A stretch of 64,000 nt of DNA from Protaetiibacter larvae. Lineage in GTDB: Bacteria > Actinomycetota > Actinomycetes > Actinomycetales > Microbacteriaceae. The stretch spans positions 1,116,001 through 1,180,000 of the forward strand of contig NZ_CP043504.1 in assembly GCF_008365275.1 (NCBI RefSeq). Reading direction: 5' to 3'. The position numbers and the translations under genes are program-made. A model generated the notes under the pieces. That model was not told where the DNA came from. It searched no databases and was given only the letters and a program-made list of their open reading frames with translations. Below are positions 17,054 through 26,398 of this stretch, piece by piece (position 1 is the first letter of the stretch; the number at the start of each line of letters is the position of its first letter).

Positions 17054-18105
17054 GCGCCCGGTCGTATCTCGTGGAGAAGTCGGCGCCCGCGGTGCCGCTC
17101 ACGCCGCGGACGCTCGCGCCGCGCCCCTCGCTGGCCGACTCCGTCTTCCGGCGCACGGCGTTCGCCGCCGGCGGCATCACGGTCGCCGTGATGCTCGCGG
17201 TCGGCGTGTTCCTCTCCCTCCGGGCGGCCGACGCGCTCGAGGTGGCGGGCCTCGGGTTCCTCACCGAGCAGCGCTGGTCGCCCGAGACGGGGGAGTTCGG
17301 CATCGCCGCGGTGCTGTTCGGCACCTTCACGATCGGCCTCGTCGCGCTCGCCACCGCGTTCCCGCTCGCGATCGGCACGGCGCTGCTGCTCTCCGAGGTC
17401 GTCCGCGGCCGGGTGCGCTCCCTCCTCGTCTCGCTCGTGGATCTCATGGCCGCCGTGCCGTCGATCGTCTTCGGGCTGTGGGGAGTGAAGGCCCTCGTGG
17501 ATGTGCTCGGCATCGACACCGTGCCGTCGTTCCAGGAGAACGTGATCCCCGTCGTCCGGTGGATCTCCATCTACTTCTCGTGGATCCCGGTGTTCCGCGT
17601 CACCGCCGACGACGGCACCCCCCTCACCGGCGACAGCGACTTCACCTCCTCGGCGTTCATCGCGGGCATCGTCGTGGGCCTCATGATCGTGCCCACCATG
17701 ACCTCGGTCATGCGCGAAGCCTTCTCCCAGGCGCCGGTGGGCGAGCGCGAGGGCGCCTTGGCCCTCGGCGCGACCCGGTGGGGCATGATCCGCACGGTCG
17801 TGCTGCCGTTCGGCCGCGGGGGCGTGATCGGCGGCACCATGCTGGGTCTCGGCCGCGCGCTCGGCGAGACGATCGCGGTGTACATGATCATCTCGCCGAT
17901 CTTCACGATCAACTGGCAGGTGCTCAAGTCGGGCACCAACTCGGTGTCGGCGCTCATCGCCTTGCGTTACGGCGAGGCGAGCGACTTCGCCCTCTCGGCG
18001 CTCATGGCGGCCGGGCTCGTGCTCTTCCTCGTGACCCTCGTCATCAACTTCACGGCGTCGTCGATCGTCGCGCGGTCCCGCTCCGGGGCGCAGTCGGAGG
18101 GCTGA
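17050..18105 (+). CDS. pstC: Phosphate-type ABC transporter permease PstC
   Basis: The 351-residue integral membrane protein has one N-terminal helix after a cytoplasmic leader and then the BPD-transport permease domain with about five further helices. The ATPase-coupling EAA loop is visible as GALALGATRWGMIRTVVLP. VDLMAAVPSIVFGLWG and GRALGETIAVYMI are PstC hallmarks. It forms the channel with PstA and is driven by PstB. A GTG start overlaps the preceding stop. The extracytoplasmic loop around 165-210 (IPVFRVTADDGTPLTGDSDF) is the usual enlarged PstC loop. Confidence 0.93.
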   Translation: MSARSYLVEKSAPAVPLTPRTLAPRPSLADSVFRRTAFAAGGITVAVMLAVGVFLSLRAADALEVAGLGFLTEQRWSPETGEFGIAAVLFGTFTIGLVALATAFPLAIGTALLLSEVVRGRVRSLLVSLVDLMAAVPSIVFGLWGVKALVDVLGIDTVPSFQENVIPVVRWISIYFSWIPVFRVTADDGTPLTGDSDFTSSAFIAGIVVGLMIVPTMTSVMREAFSQAPVGEREGALALGATRWGMIRTVVLPFGRGGVIGGTMLGLGRALGETIAVYMIISPIFTINWQVLKSGTNSVSALIALRYGEASDFALSALMAAGLVLFLVTLVINFTASSIVARSRSGAQSEG

Positions 18106-18106
18106 G

Positions 18107-19282
18107 GTGACGACGGTGACGCAGCGCACGATCGTGCCGGTGCCGACCGAGGAGGTCGGCGATCGCCGGCGGCTGCGCGGCGCCACCTTCGACGAGCGCT
18201 TCGATGTGCTCGGTGCCGCCGCAGCGGGCCTCGCCACCGCCTCGCTGCTGTTCGGCTGGATCACCCCCCTCACGGGCGTCATCGGCTGGATCGTGGTGTC
18301 CTACCTGGCGTTCCTCGGCTACTACGTGGTGCTCACGGCGCTCACCGGCGACCGGCAGACGATCGCGGATCGCGTCGTCACCGTGCTCCTCATCTCCGCG
18401 GGGGCTGTGCTCTTCGTCGCGCTCGTGTTCATCGTCCTGTACTCGCTGCTCGGCGGCACCAACGCCTTCTGGCATCTCAACTTCTTCACGACCGACATGC
18501 GGCTCGCGGGCCCCCTCGACCCGCTCACCGACGGCGGCATCCTGCACGCGATCGTCGGATCGCTCATCCAGATCGGGATCGCCTTGGCGATCACCGTGCC
18601 GCTCGGTATCGCGACGGCCGTGTTCCTCAACGAGGTCGGCGGGCGGTTCGCCCGTTTCGTGCGCACGATCGTCGACGCCATGACGGCGCTGCCCTCGATC
18701 GTCGCCGGCCTCTTCATCTACGCGGCCGTCATCCAGCTGATCACGCACCAGCGCTCGGGCTTCGCGGCGGCGATCGCGATCACGGTCATGATGCTGCCGA
18801 TCGTGATCCGCGCCGCCGATGTCGTGCTGCGGCTCGTCCCCGGCAATCTGCGGGAGGCCTCCTATGCGCTCGGCGCGAGCCGCTGGCGCACGGTCTGGGG
18901 GGTCGTGCTGCCGACCTCGCGCTCGGGGCTCGTCACGGCCGTCATCCTGGGGACGGCGCGCGGGATCGGGGAGACCTCGCCCGTGCTGCTCACCTCGGGC
19001 ATCACGGCCGAACTGTCGTTCAACCCCTTCTCGGGGCCGATGATCTCGCTCCCCTTGCAGGTCTTCGACTTCGTGAAGTCGCCCGAACCGAACATGGTGG
19101 CCCGCGGCTTCGGCACCGCGGCCGTGCTGCTGCTGCTCGTGCTCGTGCTCTTCGGCCTCGCCCGCGTGTTCGGTGGGCGGCCCGCCGGTCAGCTCTCGCC
19201 GCGCCAGCAGCGTCGCAGTCAACTCGTGTCGCAGCGCGACGCGCTCCGAATCGAACGCAAGCAGAAGGCAGAAACCTCGTGA
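18107..19282 (+). CDS. pstA: Phosphate-type ABC transporter permease PstA
   Basis: The 391-residue integral membrane protein starts with a GTG one base after the pstC stop. The EAA loop is ASYALGASRWRTVWGVVLP. DAMTALPSIVAGLFIYA and GTARGIGETSPVLLTSG are characteristic of PstA. Two extra hydrophobic helices precede the permease core, and a basic cytoplasmic tail (QRRSQLVSQRDALRIERKQK) follows it, so the protein is about 100 residues longer than E. coli PstA. The stop overlaps the start of the first PstS gene by 4 bases. Confidence 0.93.
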   Translation: MTTVTQRTIVPVPTEEVGDRRRLRGATFDERFDVLGAAAAGLATASLLFGWITPLTGVIGWIVVSYLAFLGYYVVLTALTGDRQTIADRVVTVLLISAGAVLFVALVFIVLYSLLGGTNAFWHLNFFTTDMRLAGPLDPLTDGGILHAIVGSLIQIGIALAITVPLGIATAVFLNEVGGRFARFVRTIVDAMTALPSIVAGLFIYAAVIQLITHQRSGFAAAIAITVMMLPIVIRAADVVLRLVPGNLREASYALGASRWRTVWGVVLPTSRSGLVTAVILGTARGIGETSPVLLTSGITAELSFNPFSGPMISLPLQVFDFVKSPEPNMVARGFGTAAVLLLLVLVLFGLARVFGGRPAGQLSPRQQRRSQLVSQRDALRIERKQKAETS

Positions 19283-20823
19283 GCCGCATCCTTCGGGCGC
19301 TCCTCGTCGTCGCGATCACCGCCGGCCTCGTCTCGGCGCCGACGCACGGCGCACAGGCCGCCAGTTACGTCCCCATCACCGGCACCGGATCCACCTGGTC
19401 GCAGAACGCGCTCGACCAGTGGCGCAAGAACGTGGCGGCGAACTACGGCATGACCGTCAACTACTCGGGCGTCGGCTCCTCCGCGGGCCGCCGGGACTTC
19501 ATCGCGGGCACGGTCGACTTCGCGGTGAGCGAGATCCCCTTCCAGACGCAACCCGAGGACGGGTCCGCGCCCGAGATCCCGGCGATCGGCTTCGCCTACA
19601 TGCCGATCGTCGCGGGCGGCACGGCGTTCATGTACAACCTCAAGATCAGCGGCAAGCGGGTGACGAACCTGCGGCTCTCGGGCGAGGTGATCACCAAGAT
19701 CTTCACGGGCGCGATCACCAAGTGGAACGACCCGGCGATCGTCGCCGACAACCCGGCGCTCGCGATGCCCGATCGCACGATCCTGCCGGTGGTGCGCTCG
19801 GACGGTTCGGGCACGAGCGCGCAGTTCTCGCTGTGGATGTCGAAGCAGTTCCCGTCGCTGTGGAAGGCGGGGATGCGCTCGCAGTTCCCGACGCCGCCGG
19901 GCGGCAAGGCGCAGAACGGCTCGCTCGGTGTCGCCGGCTATGTGAGCCAGGACTACGGCGAGGGCGCCATCACCTACGTGGAGTACTCCTACGCGCTCAA
20001 GTCGGGCTTCCCGGTGGCGAAGGTGCTCAACAAGCAGGGCTACTACGTGGAGCCGACGGCGCCGTCGGTCGCGGTGGCGCTCATGAGCGCCACGATCAAC
20101 TCCGACCTCACCCAGAACCTCGACGCCGTCTACAACTCGGCCGACAAGCGCGCGTACCCGCTCTCGAGCTACTCGTACATGATCATCCCCACCGAGGTCG
20201 GGGGCATCTTCACGGCCGAGAAGGGCGCCACGCTCGGCGCCTTCGCGCGCTACATGCTCTGCGAGGGCCAGCAGCAGGCGCCGGCGCTCGGGTACTCGCC
20301 GTTGCCGATGAACCTCGTGCAGGCGGGCTCCGACCAGATCAAGCGGATCCCGGGGGCCGGGTCCGCGGGCATCGACTTCGCCTCCTGCAACAACCCCACC
20401 TTTAAACCGGGCGACTCGCCCAACAACAACCGGCTCGCCTCCTCGGCGCCGCAGCCGGCCGAATGCGACAAGGTGGGCACGAGCCAGTGCTCGACCGGCA
20501 CCGCGGGGGCGCCCCAGGACACCCCGGTGACGGGCGGGGGGACCGGCGGGTCCTCCAACGGCGGCGGCTCCGGCGGCTCCGGCGACGGCGGCGCCTCGGG
20601 CGCCGGCGGTGCCGGGGGAGACCCCCAGTTCGACGAGAACGGCAACCCGCTCGGCGCGAACAACGCGTCCGCGAACGGCGCCGCCTCCAAGCCCTTCACG
20701 GTCGAGGACCAGGGGATGGGGCCGACGCAATGGCTCATGGTCGCGGCCGGCGGACTGTTCTTCGCAGCGGTGCTGGTTCCGCCGTTCGTCTCGCGCCGCA
20801 TGCGCGCGGCCGGGAGGAAGTAG
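19279..20823 (+). CDS. pstS: PstS-like substrate-binding protein 1, C-terminally membrane-anchored
   Basis: The 514-residue protein has a signal peptide (1-28, ending HGAQA). A full PstS-type periplasmic-binding domain occupies about 30-370. Ligand loops are visible as TGTGSTW, YSGVGSSAGRRDF, VDFAVSEIP and VVRSDGSGTSAQF; the last is the phosphate-binding SGSGT-like loop. After residue 400 comes a long Gly/Ser-rich linker (GGSSNGGGSGGSGDGGASGA), then a transmembrane helix (WLMVAAGGLFFAAVLVPPF) and a basic end (SRRMRAAGRK). So it is tethered by a C-terminal helix instead of the usual lipid anchor. No LPxTG is present before the helix. The phosphate specificity is inferred. Confidence 0.88.
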   Translation: MSRILRALLVVAITAGLVSAPTHGAQAASYVPITGTGSTWSQNALDQWRKNVAANYGMTVNYSGVGSSAGRRDFIAGTVDFAVSEIPFQTQPEDGSAPEIPAIGFAYMPIVAGGTAFMYNLKISGKRVTNLRLSGEVITKIFTGAITKWNDPAIVADNPALAMPDRTILPVVRSDGSGTSAQFSLWMSKQFPSLWKAGMRSQFPTPPGGKAQNGSLGVAGYVSQDYGEGAITYVEYSYALKSGFPVAKVLNKQGYYVEPTAPSVAVALMSATINSDLTQNLDAVYNSADKRAYPLSSYSYMIIPTEVGGIFTAEKGATLGAFARYMLCEGQQQAPALGYSPLPMNLVQAGSDQIKRIPGAGSAGIDFASCNNPTFKPGDSPNNNRLASSAPQPAECDKVGTSQCSTGTAGAPQDTPVTGGGTGGSSNGGGSGGSGDGGASGAGGAGGDPQFDENGNPLGANNASANGAASKPFTVEDQGMGPTQWLMVAAGGLFFAAVLVPPFVSRRMRAAGRK

Positions 20824-20934
20824 CGGGCGACAACGTGACGGGGGGTGCGCGTTGCCCCTGCGTTCATCCTCCGGCCACCGGCGCTGAATTGGCTGGGGGC
20901 GTCACCCACCCCCCCCGCTTGGAGCAACGCCGCC

Positions 20935-23439
20935 GTGTCACCCGAGTCCTCCCGCCTGCGCGCCCGCACGACCGTGCGATCCGGCGTCGCCGGGGCGATC
21001 CTGGCGGTGCTCACGTGGAGCGCGCTCACGGTGGCGGGGGTCGTGACCCCTCCGAGCGAAGCCCGGGCCGCCGACGGCTCCGCGGTGACCGTGACCGCGC
21101 AGCAGCAGGATCCGGACTACCTGGAGGCGCCGTTCCCGAACCTCAGCGTGACCGTGTCGCAGACGCAGGACCTCGTGCAGCAGGGCATCGAGGTGAGCTG
21201 GTCGGGGGCGAGCGCCTCCGTGCCGCCCACCTCGTCGAGCGGCGGACGCAACTTCCTGCAGATCTTCCAGTGCTGGGGAGACGACCCGACGAACGCCCAA
21301 CGCCCCGATCGCACGACCTGCCAGTACGGCGGGGTCGCGAGCTACGGGGCGACGCGGGACGCGACGCGCGTGTACGAGTACGAGGAGATCCCGGAGCAGG
21401 ATCAGCCGTACTCGGCCCCCCGGGCGAGCGACTTCGAGGGCGCGTACACCTCGATCCCGTTCCGTGGACGGGACGGGGGCGTCGTCAGCTCCCTCACGAC
21501 CGGCGCCGGCGGGGTGCGCACGCGCGACACCACGGTCGACGTCAACAACAACAAGTACTTCAACCTCAACTCCACCAACGAGGTCTCCTGGGCCGGGTCG
21601 GGCGTCGACGGCAAGGGCTCGATCTCGTTCGAGATCCAGACCACCATGCAGTCGCCCGGCCTCGGCTGCGGGGATGCGGTCGAGCTCGGCGGCGTGATCC
21701 AGGGCGCGTCCTGCTGGCTCGTGATCCTTCCGCGCGGGCGCGCCGACAACGGCTCGGCCGCCATCAACCAGTCGGGACTGTTCTGGGAGAGCTGGAAGCA
21801 CGCCCTGGCGGTGCGGATCGGCTTCGCCCCCGTCGGCGCGCGCTGCCCGGTGGGCGCGGCGGAGCGGCAGCTCGCGGGCAGCGAGGTCGCCTCCCTCGCG
21901 GTGCAGTCCTGGCAGCCGGTCGTCTGCAAGGAGTCCGGCGGTGCGGTGTTCTCGCACCTGACGAGCGCGGAGTCCGACGCGCTGCTGTCCGCCGCGACGA
22001 CGCGCAACGCGGCGCTCGCGCTCACGAGCTACCCCTCGGTGGACTCGGACGACCTCGTCTACGCGCCCGTCGCCCTGTCGGGGATCGCGATCAGCTTCGC
22101 CGTGGACCGGAATCCGAGCCCCTTCCTCGAGCTTCCGGACGGCTACGGCGCGGCGGCGCGACAACCGTTCGAGGAGCTGAAGCTCACCCCGCGTCTGCTC
22201 GCGAAGCTCCTGACGAACTCGTACTGGGGATCCCTCCCGCCGGAGCTGGATCGCTCCTACCTCGACCCCGACAATCCCGAGAACATCACCAAGGACAAGG
22301 AGTTCCTGGCGCTCAACTCGGCCGAGTGGGCGTACCAGGTGCTCGTCGCGCCGTCGGTGGCCGACGTGCTGATGCCGCAGGGGCGCTCCGATGCGGCGCG
22401 GGCCGTGTGGACGTACATCATGTCCGACCCGGAGGCCGCCGCCTTCATGGCGGGCCAACCGGACCCGAACGGGATGGTCGTCAACCCCTGGTACGCGACC
22501 GACGCGGCCAAGAACCCCACGGGGACCGCCTTCTCGGCGCCGCGCGACAACTTCCCCAAGGCCGACCCGGCCGAGGTGGTGCCGCCGCAGCGCGACCCGG
22601 TGAACGTCGTGACCTGGCGGCCGTACGTCAACGACCTCGACTCCTCCGCCTACTTCACGCTTCGCGGCGACGGCCAGACGCTCGGCGAGTGGGACCCGAA
22701 CAGTTCACCCGCCAAGTACAACAAGGGCGGCAGGTCGCTGCCCGGATTCCAGCGCGTGCTCGGGATCACCGATGCCGCGGCGGCCCAGCGCTACGAGGTC
22801 CACGTGGCCGCGCTGCGCAACCCCGCCGGTCAGTTCGTGCAGCCGACGGAGGCCGCGATGCTCGCGGCGGCGGCGGTCATGCAGCCCGCGACGGCCGGCG
22901 GAGCCGTGCGCGAGTTCTCCGCGACATCACCGGCCGCGGTCGGTGCGGGATCCGCCTACCCGCTCACCGTCCCGGTCTACGCGGCCGCCGATCCGGCGCT
23001 CCTCGACAGCGACGTGCGGGCCGACTACGCGGAGTTCATCCGATTCGCGGCCACCGACGGCCAGACCGCGGGTGTCGCGCTGGGAGAGCTCCCCGCCGGC
23101 TACGCCCCGCTCCCCGCCGGCTGGGTCGACCAGGCGCGCGCCGCGGCGGACCAGCTCGAGACCGGGGTCTCGCCCTCGCCGTCGCCGTCGCCGAGCTCCG
23201 GAGACGTCCCGTTCCCCTCGGGAAGCGGATCGGGCGGCTCCTCGACGCCGGTCGACACCGAGCAGCCCGACGCCGAGGGAGACCCCGCGCCCGCCCTCAG
23301 CTCGGTGACGACCCCGGTCGACCCGGAGGCGGCGGTCGGCGGAGCACTCCCCGTCAGCCTGCTCGCCGGGCTCGGCGCCGCCCTCGTGAGCGGGATCCTC
23401 TCCCGTCGCAAGGCGATCAGACCTTGGGTCGCGCGATAG
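20935..23439 (+). CDS. Large PstS-like substrate-binding protein 2, C-terminally membrane-anchored
   Basis: From the GTG at 20935 the protein has 834 residues. GGAG lies 10 bases upstream and gives a good signal peptide ending PPSEARA. An alternative GTG at 20845 adds 30 residues. The N-terminal 300 residues form a beta-rich domain with Cys pairs (FQCWGDDP, TTCQYGG, GLGCGDAVELGG, ASCWLV), unlike ordinary PstS. The second half has PstS-like segments: LTPRLLAKLLTNSYWG, VNPWYATDAAKNPTG and AYPLTVPVYAAADP. A Ser/Pro linker, a hydrophobic helix (VSLLAGLGAALVSGILS) and an RRK tail end it. The sequence GGALPVSLL before the helix is not a proper sorting motif. It may be a two-domain receptor that docks on PstCA; its ligand is unknown. 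Confidence 0.75.
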   Translation: MSPESSRLRARTTVRSGVAGAILAVLTWSALTVAGVVTPPSEARAADGSAVTVTAQQQDPDYLEAPFPNLSVTVSQTQDLVQQGIEVSWSGASASVPPTSSSGGRNFLQIFQCWGDDPTNAQRPDRTTCQYGGVASYGATRDATRVYEYEEIPEQDQPYSAPRASDFEGAYTSIPFRGRDGGVVSSLTTGAGGVRTRDTTVDVNNNKYFNLNSTNEVSWAGSGVDGKGSISFEIQTTMQSPGLGCGDAVELGGVIQGASCWLVILPRGRADNGSAAINQSGLFWESWKHALAVRIGFAPVGARCPVGAAERQLAGSEVASLAVQSWQPVVCKESGGAVFSHLTSAESDALLSAATTRNAALALTSYPSVDSDDLVYAPVALSGIAISFAVDRNPSPFLELPDGYGAAARQPFEELKLTPRLLAKLLTNSYWGSLPPELDRSYLDPDNPENITKDKEFLALNSAEWAYQVLVAPSVADVLMPQGRSDAARAVWTYIMSDPEAAAFMAGQPDPNGMVVNPWYATDAAKNPTGTAFSAPRDNFPKADPAEVVPPQRDPVNVVTWRPYVNDLDSSAYFTLRGDGQTLGEWDPNSSPAKYNKGGRSLPGFQRVLGITDAAAAQRYEVHVAALRNPAGQFVQPTEAAMLAAAAVMQPATAGGAVREFSATSPAAVGAGSAYPLTVPVYAAADPALLDSDVRADYAEFIRFAATDGQTAGVALGELPAGYAPLPAGWVDQARAAADQLETGVSPSPSPSPSSGDVPFPSGSGSGGSSTPVDTEQPDAEGDPAPALSSVTTPVDPEAAVGGALPVSLLAGLGAALVSGILSRRKAIRPWVAR

Positions 23440-23452
23440 CGCTCGGCTCGAG

Positions 23453-23468
23453 CCGGACAGCGGTCCGG
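23453..23468 (+). other. Small hairpin between binding-protein genes 2 and 3
   Basis: CCGGAC-AGCG-GTCCGG forms a 6-base stem with a 4-base loop, overlapping the end of a CGGCTCGAGCCG palindrome. No T-run follows, so mRNA processing or attenuation is more likely than full termination. A strong AAAGGAA ribosome site follows at 23481. Confidence 0.4.
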
Positions 23469-23492
23469 AACCACCCATCGAAAGGAACAGTA

Positions 23493-24689
23493 GTGAAGCT
23501 CAAGAAGATGGCTGCGGTCGGCGCAGCCTTCGGCATCGCTCTGGCCGGGGTCGCTGCGGCGTCTCCTGCTCAGGCAGACCCCGTGACCGACGGATACGTC
23601 ATCGTCGGCTCCGACACTCTCCAGGACGCGGTCGGCGCCCTCGCGAACGGTTTCAACAACAGCTGGTCGAGCGGCGGCGTGCCGGTCACGAGCTTCGTGC
23701 GCACCTCGGGACTCGGCAAGGTCGTCGCCTCGTGGGACGCCTTCGCCCCCGGCATCACGGGCGGCATCGGCACCATCCAGACGAAGTCGACCGGCCCGGT
23801 CTTCCCCCGTCCGTCGGGCTCCGGCAACGGCAAGAACGCGCTCATCGCCTCCTACACCGGCAACCCGTGGAACGTCAGCTCGACCGCGCTGTACGTGAAC
23901 GCGGGCCTCGCGGGCAGCTACGACATCGACGGCCAGATCGACGCCTCCCGCTCCTCGAGCGAGGGCACCGTGAACGGCGCAGGCACCTACTCCTACCTGC
24001 CGTTCGGTCAGGACGCCGTGTCGTACGCGTACAAGGCCGGCGCGGGCGTAAGCGCCGCGTCGATCAGCTACGTGTCGTCGCTCAGCTCGACCGCCCTCAA
24101 CGCCATCTACACGAGCGCCAGCAACACCACCGTCCCCGGCCAGTCCGACGTCATCGTTCCCCGCCTGCCGCAGAGCGGTTCGGGCACGCGTGACTTCTGG
24201 CTCAAGGCCCTCAACGGCGGCACGGGCGCCATCACGCCCGGCGCGGCGTCGAACCCCACGGCCACGACCCTGGCCGAGAACAACGGCAACGTGCTGAACC
24301 CGGGTGCGGGCGAGATCTGGATCATCCCGTTCTCGGTGGCGAGCTACGTCGCGCAGGCCAACGGCGTGGCCCCCGCGAACACCACCGCGGGCATCACCCT
24401 CGGCAGCCCGGACGGAACCGCCCCCACGACGGGCGCCGCGCCGAGCCTCACCGGCAATAACGACCTCTACACGGGGACGTACGGCCGCACGACCTACATC
24501 ATCGTCCCCTGGGCCCGCATCACCGCAGGCCAGCCCGGTTACGACGCGGGCCTCGCCGCCGCGCTGAACCCGTCGAGCTCGACGAGCCTCACCTACTGGG
24601 GCGCCTCGAACCAGGGCAACACCTCCAAGGCCGTGAAGCTCAAGTTCGGCTTCCAGCAGCCCGTCAACTCCGCCTACCGCTCGAACTGA
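23493..24689 (+). CDS. Secreted PstS-like substrate-binding protein 3
   Basis: The 398-residue protein starts at GTG after AAAGGAACAGTA. The signal peptide (KLKKMAAVGAAFGIALAGV, ending PAQA) is followed by a compact PstS-like fold with ligand loops VGSDTLQDAVG, RPSGSGNGKNAL, LPFGQDAVSYAYK and PRLPQSGSGTRDFW. It ends KFGFQQPVNSAYRSN with no lipobox, no membrane helix and no sorting signal, so it should be released or held by protein contacts. Together with the next gene it has a much better ribosome site than the rest of the operon and may be the abundant component. PstS-fold proteins of this size bind phosphate or related oxyanions, but the specificity is not proven here. Confidence 0.82.
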   Translation: MKLKKMAAVGAAFGIALAGVAAASPAQADPVTDGYVIVGSDTLQDAVGALANGFNNSWSSGGVPVTSFVRTSGLGKVVASWDAFAPGITGGIGTIQTKSTGPVFPRPSGSGNGKNALIASYTGNPWNVSSTALYVNAGLAGSYDIDGQIDASRSSSEGTVNGAGTYSYLPFGQDAVSYAYKAGAGVSAASISYVSSLSSTALNAIYTSASNTTVPGQSDVIVPRLPQSGSGTRDFWLKALNGGTGAITPGAASNPTATTLAENNGNVLNPGAGEIWIIPFSVASYVAQANGVAPANTTAGITLGSPDGTAPTTGAAPSLTGNNDLYTGTYGRTTYIIVPWARITAGQPGYDAGLAAALNPSSSTSLTYWGASNQGNTSKAVKLKFGFQQPVNSAYRSN

Positions 24690-24725
24690 CCACCACCGAA
24701 TCGAACCTGAAAGGCAATGAGCCCC

Positions 24726-26318
24726 ATGAAGAAGAAGATCGCCATCGCGGCAGTCGCCGCGACCGCGCTTGCTCTGCTGACGCCCATGTCGGCGATGGCC
24801 GATGCGAACACCGCCCCCACGGTCGGTTCCGCGACGGGCCAGACCTCTGAGGCGTTCTGGATCCTGAACGCCGAGACCACCGAGCCGCTCCCCGTCGGGG
24901 GCAGCGTGCCGATGTCGCTCGACGTGTCGGGCAGCAACGCCGCCGGAGTCTCGCCGATCACCGCCCCCACGGGCGCGGCGAGCTTCAGCTTCATCTCGCC
25001 GCGTGGGCAGGAGCGCAACCAGAACGCCTGGAACGCCTACCTCACGCTCGGATCGGCCGCGGTCCTCGCCCTGCCCCCGATCACCCCGTCCGGCCTCACC
25101 TCGGCGGGCTTCGGCTCGCCGGCGGGCATCGGTGCGGTGTCGCTCGCGGGTGGTGACTACTCGCTGGGTCTCGCGTTCGTCGAGGCGGGCGAGGTGACCA
25201 AGGTGGAGTTCACCTACATCACCATCGTCCCCGGCAACATCGCCACCACGACCTACACCTACGCGCAGCCCGCGGTGGTCATCCCGGTCGCGCCGTCCGT
25301 CACCACCGACCCGACGAGCCAGTCGGCCGTGGCCGGCGACGACGTCACCTTCACCGCGGCGGCGACGGGCACCCCGACGCCGAGCGTGCAGTGGGAGTCG
25401 GCTCCGTCCGCATCCTCCACCTTCACGCCCATCTCGGGTGCGACCTCGGACACCCTCACGGTGAACGACGTCCAGCTGGCGAACACCGGCACGCAGTACC
25501 GCGCGGTGTACACCAACTCGGCCGGCACCGACACCTCGGCCGTGGCCGTGCTGACGGTGACCCCGGAGCCGGTCGTGAAGCCGGTCGACGGCGACGCGAA
25601 CGAGCTCGCGAGCGTCACGCTCGGCGAGGGCGAGACGAGCCTCGTGCTCGAGGGTACCGGCATCCCGGCGGGCACCTACGGCGTGTGGGCGTGGTCGGTT
25701 CCGACCCAGCTGGCGAACGCCACGGTGAACGCGGACGGCGACGTGACCCCGATCGAGCTGTCGGGCCTCGACAACCCGGTCGGCGAGCACACCGTCGCCC
25801 TGGTCGACATCGCCACCAACGAGGTCGTCGCCTGGCTCCTGGTCACCCTGTCGAGCTCGACCTCGTCGGTCACCGACCTCTCGGTGGACGTGCTCACGAG
25901 CAACAAGTTCGCGCTCGAGGGGGTCGCCGCATCGGTCGACCTCGGCGACGCCGCACGTGGTGCGAGCACGAGCAACGTCCTCCCCGCCTTCACGGTGACG
26001 GATGACCGCGCGCTGCTCCCCGGTTGGGACCTCACCTCGGCCGTCGACGACTTCGTCAACGCCGCGGCGGGCAACGACACGATCGACAAGTCGGCTCTCT
26101 CCATCGAGGCGCGCAAGGTGGGGGCTGCCGTCGACGGCATCACCGCCAAGGGCCTCTTCGTGGCCGGCACCAGCAACCTGTTCGCCGAGGGCCTCGCCAA
26201 CTCGTCGACGCCCTCCACCGGCACCCAGTTCGACGCGAACCTGACCTTCCTGGTTCCGGCGGACGCCAAGGCCGGCACCTACACCTCGAAGCTGACCCTC
26301 ACCCTGACCTCGAAGTGA
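24726..26318 (+). CDS. WxL-domain cell-surface protein with Ig-like domain
   Basis: The 530-residue protein has a classical signal peptide (MKKKIAIAAVAATALALLTP). Residues up to about 185 form a beta-rich domain. About 190-285 is an Ig-like domain (SAVAGDDVTFTAAATGTPTPSVQW, and the Tyr-containing TGTQYRAVYTNSAG). The last 160 residues look like a WxL domain, with Trp434-Asp-Leu in PGWDLTSAVDDF after VTDDR and a C-terminal VPADAKAGTYTSKLTLTLTS. WxL domains bind peptidoglycan non-covalently. The ATG at 24726 is 11 bases from GAAAGG; an ATG 9 bases earlier is too close to it. The next gene encodes a WxL-interacting-type protein, as in Firmicutes WxL clusters. Confidence 0.8.
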   Translation: MKKKIAIAAVAATALALLTPMSAMADANTAPTVGSATGQTSEAFWILNAETTEPLPVGGSVPMSLDVSGSNAAGVSPITAPTGAASFSFISPRGQERNQNAWNAYLTLGSAAVLALPPITPSGLTSAGFGSPAGIGAVSLAGGDYSLGLAFVEAGEVTKVEFTYITIVPGNIATTTYTYAQPAVVIPVAPSVTTDPTSQSAVAGDDVTFTAAATGTPTPSVQWESAPSASSTFTPISGATSDTLTVNDVQLANTGTQYRAVYTNSAGTDTSAVAVLTVTPEPVVKPVDGDANELASVTLGEGETSLVLEGTGIPAGTYGVWAWSVPTQLANATVNADGDVTPIELSGLDNPVGEHTVALVDIATNEVVAWLLVTLSSSTSSVTDLSVDVLTSNKFALEGVAASVDLGDAARGASTSNVLPAFTVTDDRALLPGWDLTSAVDDFVNAAAGNDTIDKSALSIEARKVGAAVDGITAKGLFVAGTSNLFAEGLANSSTPSTGTQFDANLTFLVPADAKAGTYTSKLTLTLTSK

Positions 26319-26360
26319 CCCTTCGGGTCGAGTGACCGGCTCGACAAAGACAACTGAACA

Positions 26361-26398
26361 GACGGTGCGGGGGGTCGCGTGCGGCCCCCCGCACCGTC
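26361..26398 (+). terminator. Strong hairpin after the WxL gene
   Basis: Perfect 14-base arms (26361-26374 and 26385-26398, GACGGTGCGGGGGG and its complement) with a 10-base loop follow the WxL stop by 42 bases. It is the strongest hairpin noted in the window. It lacks a T-tract but is probably a partial terminator or 3' stabiliser that separates the first seven operon genes from the last four. Confidence 0.75.
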
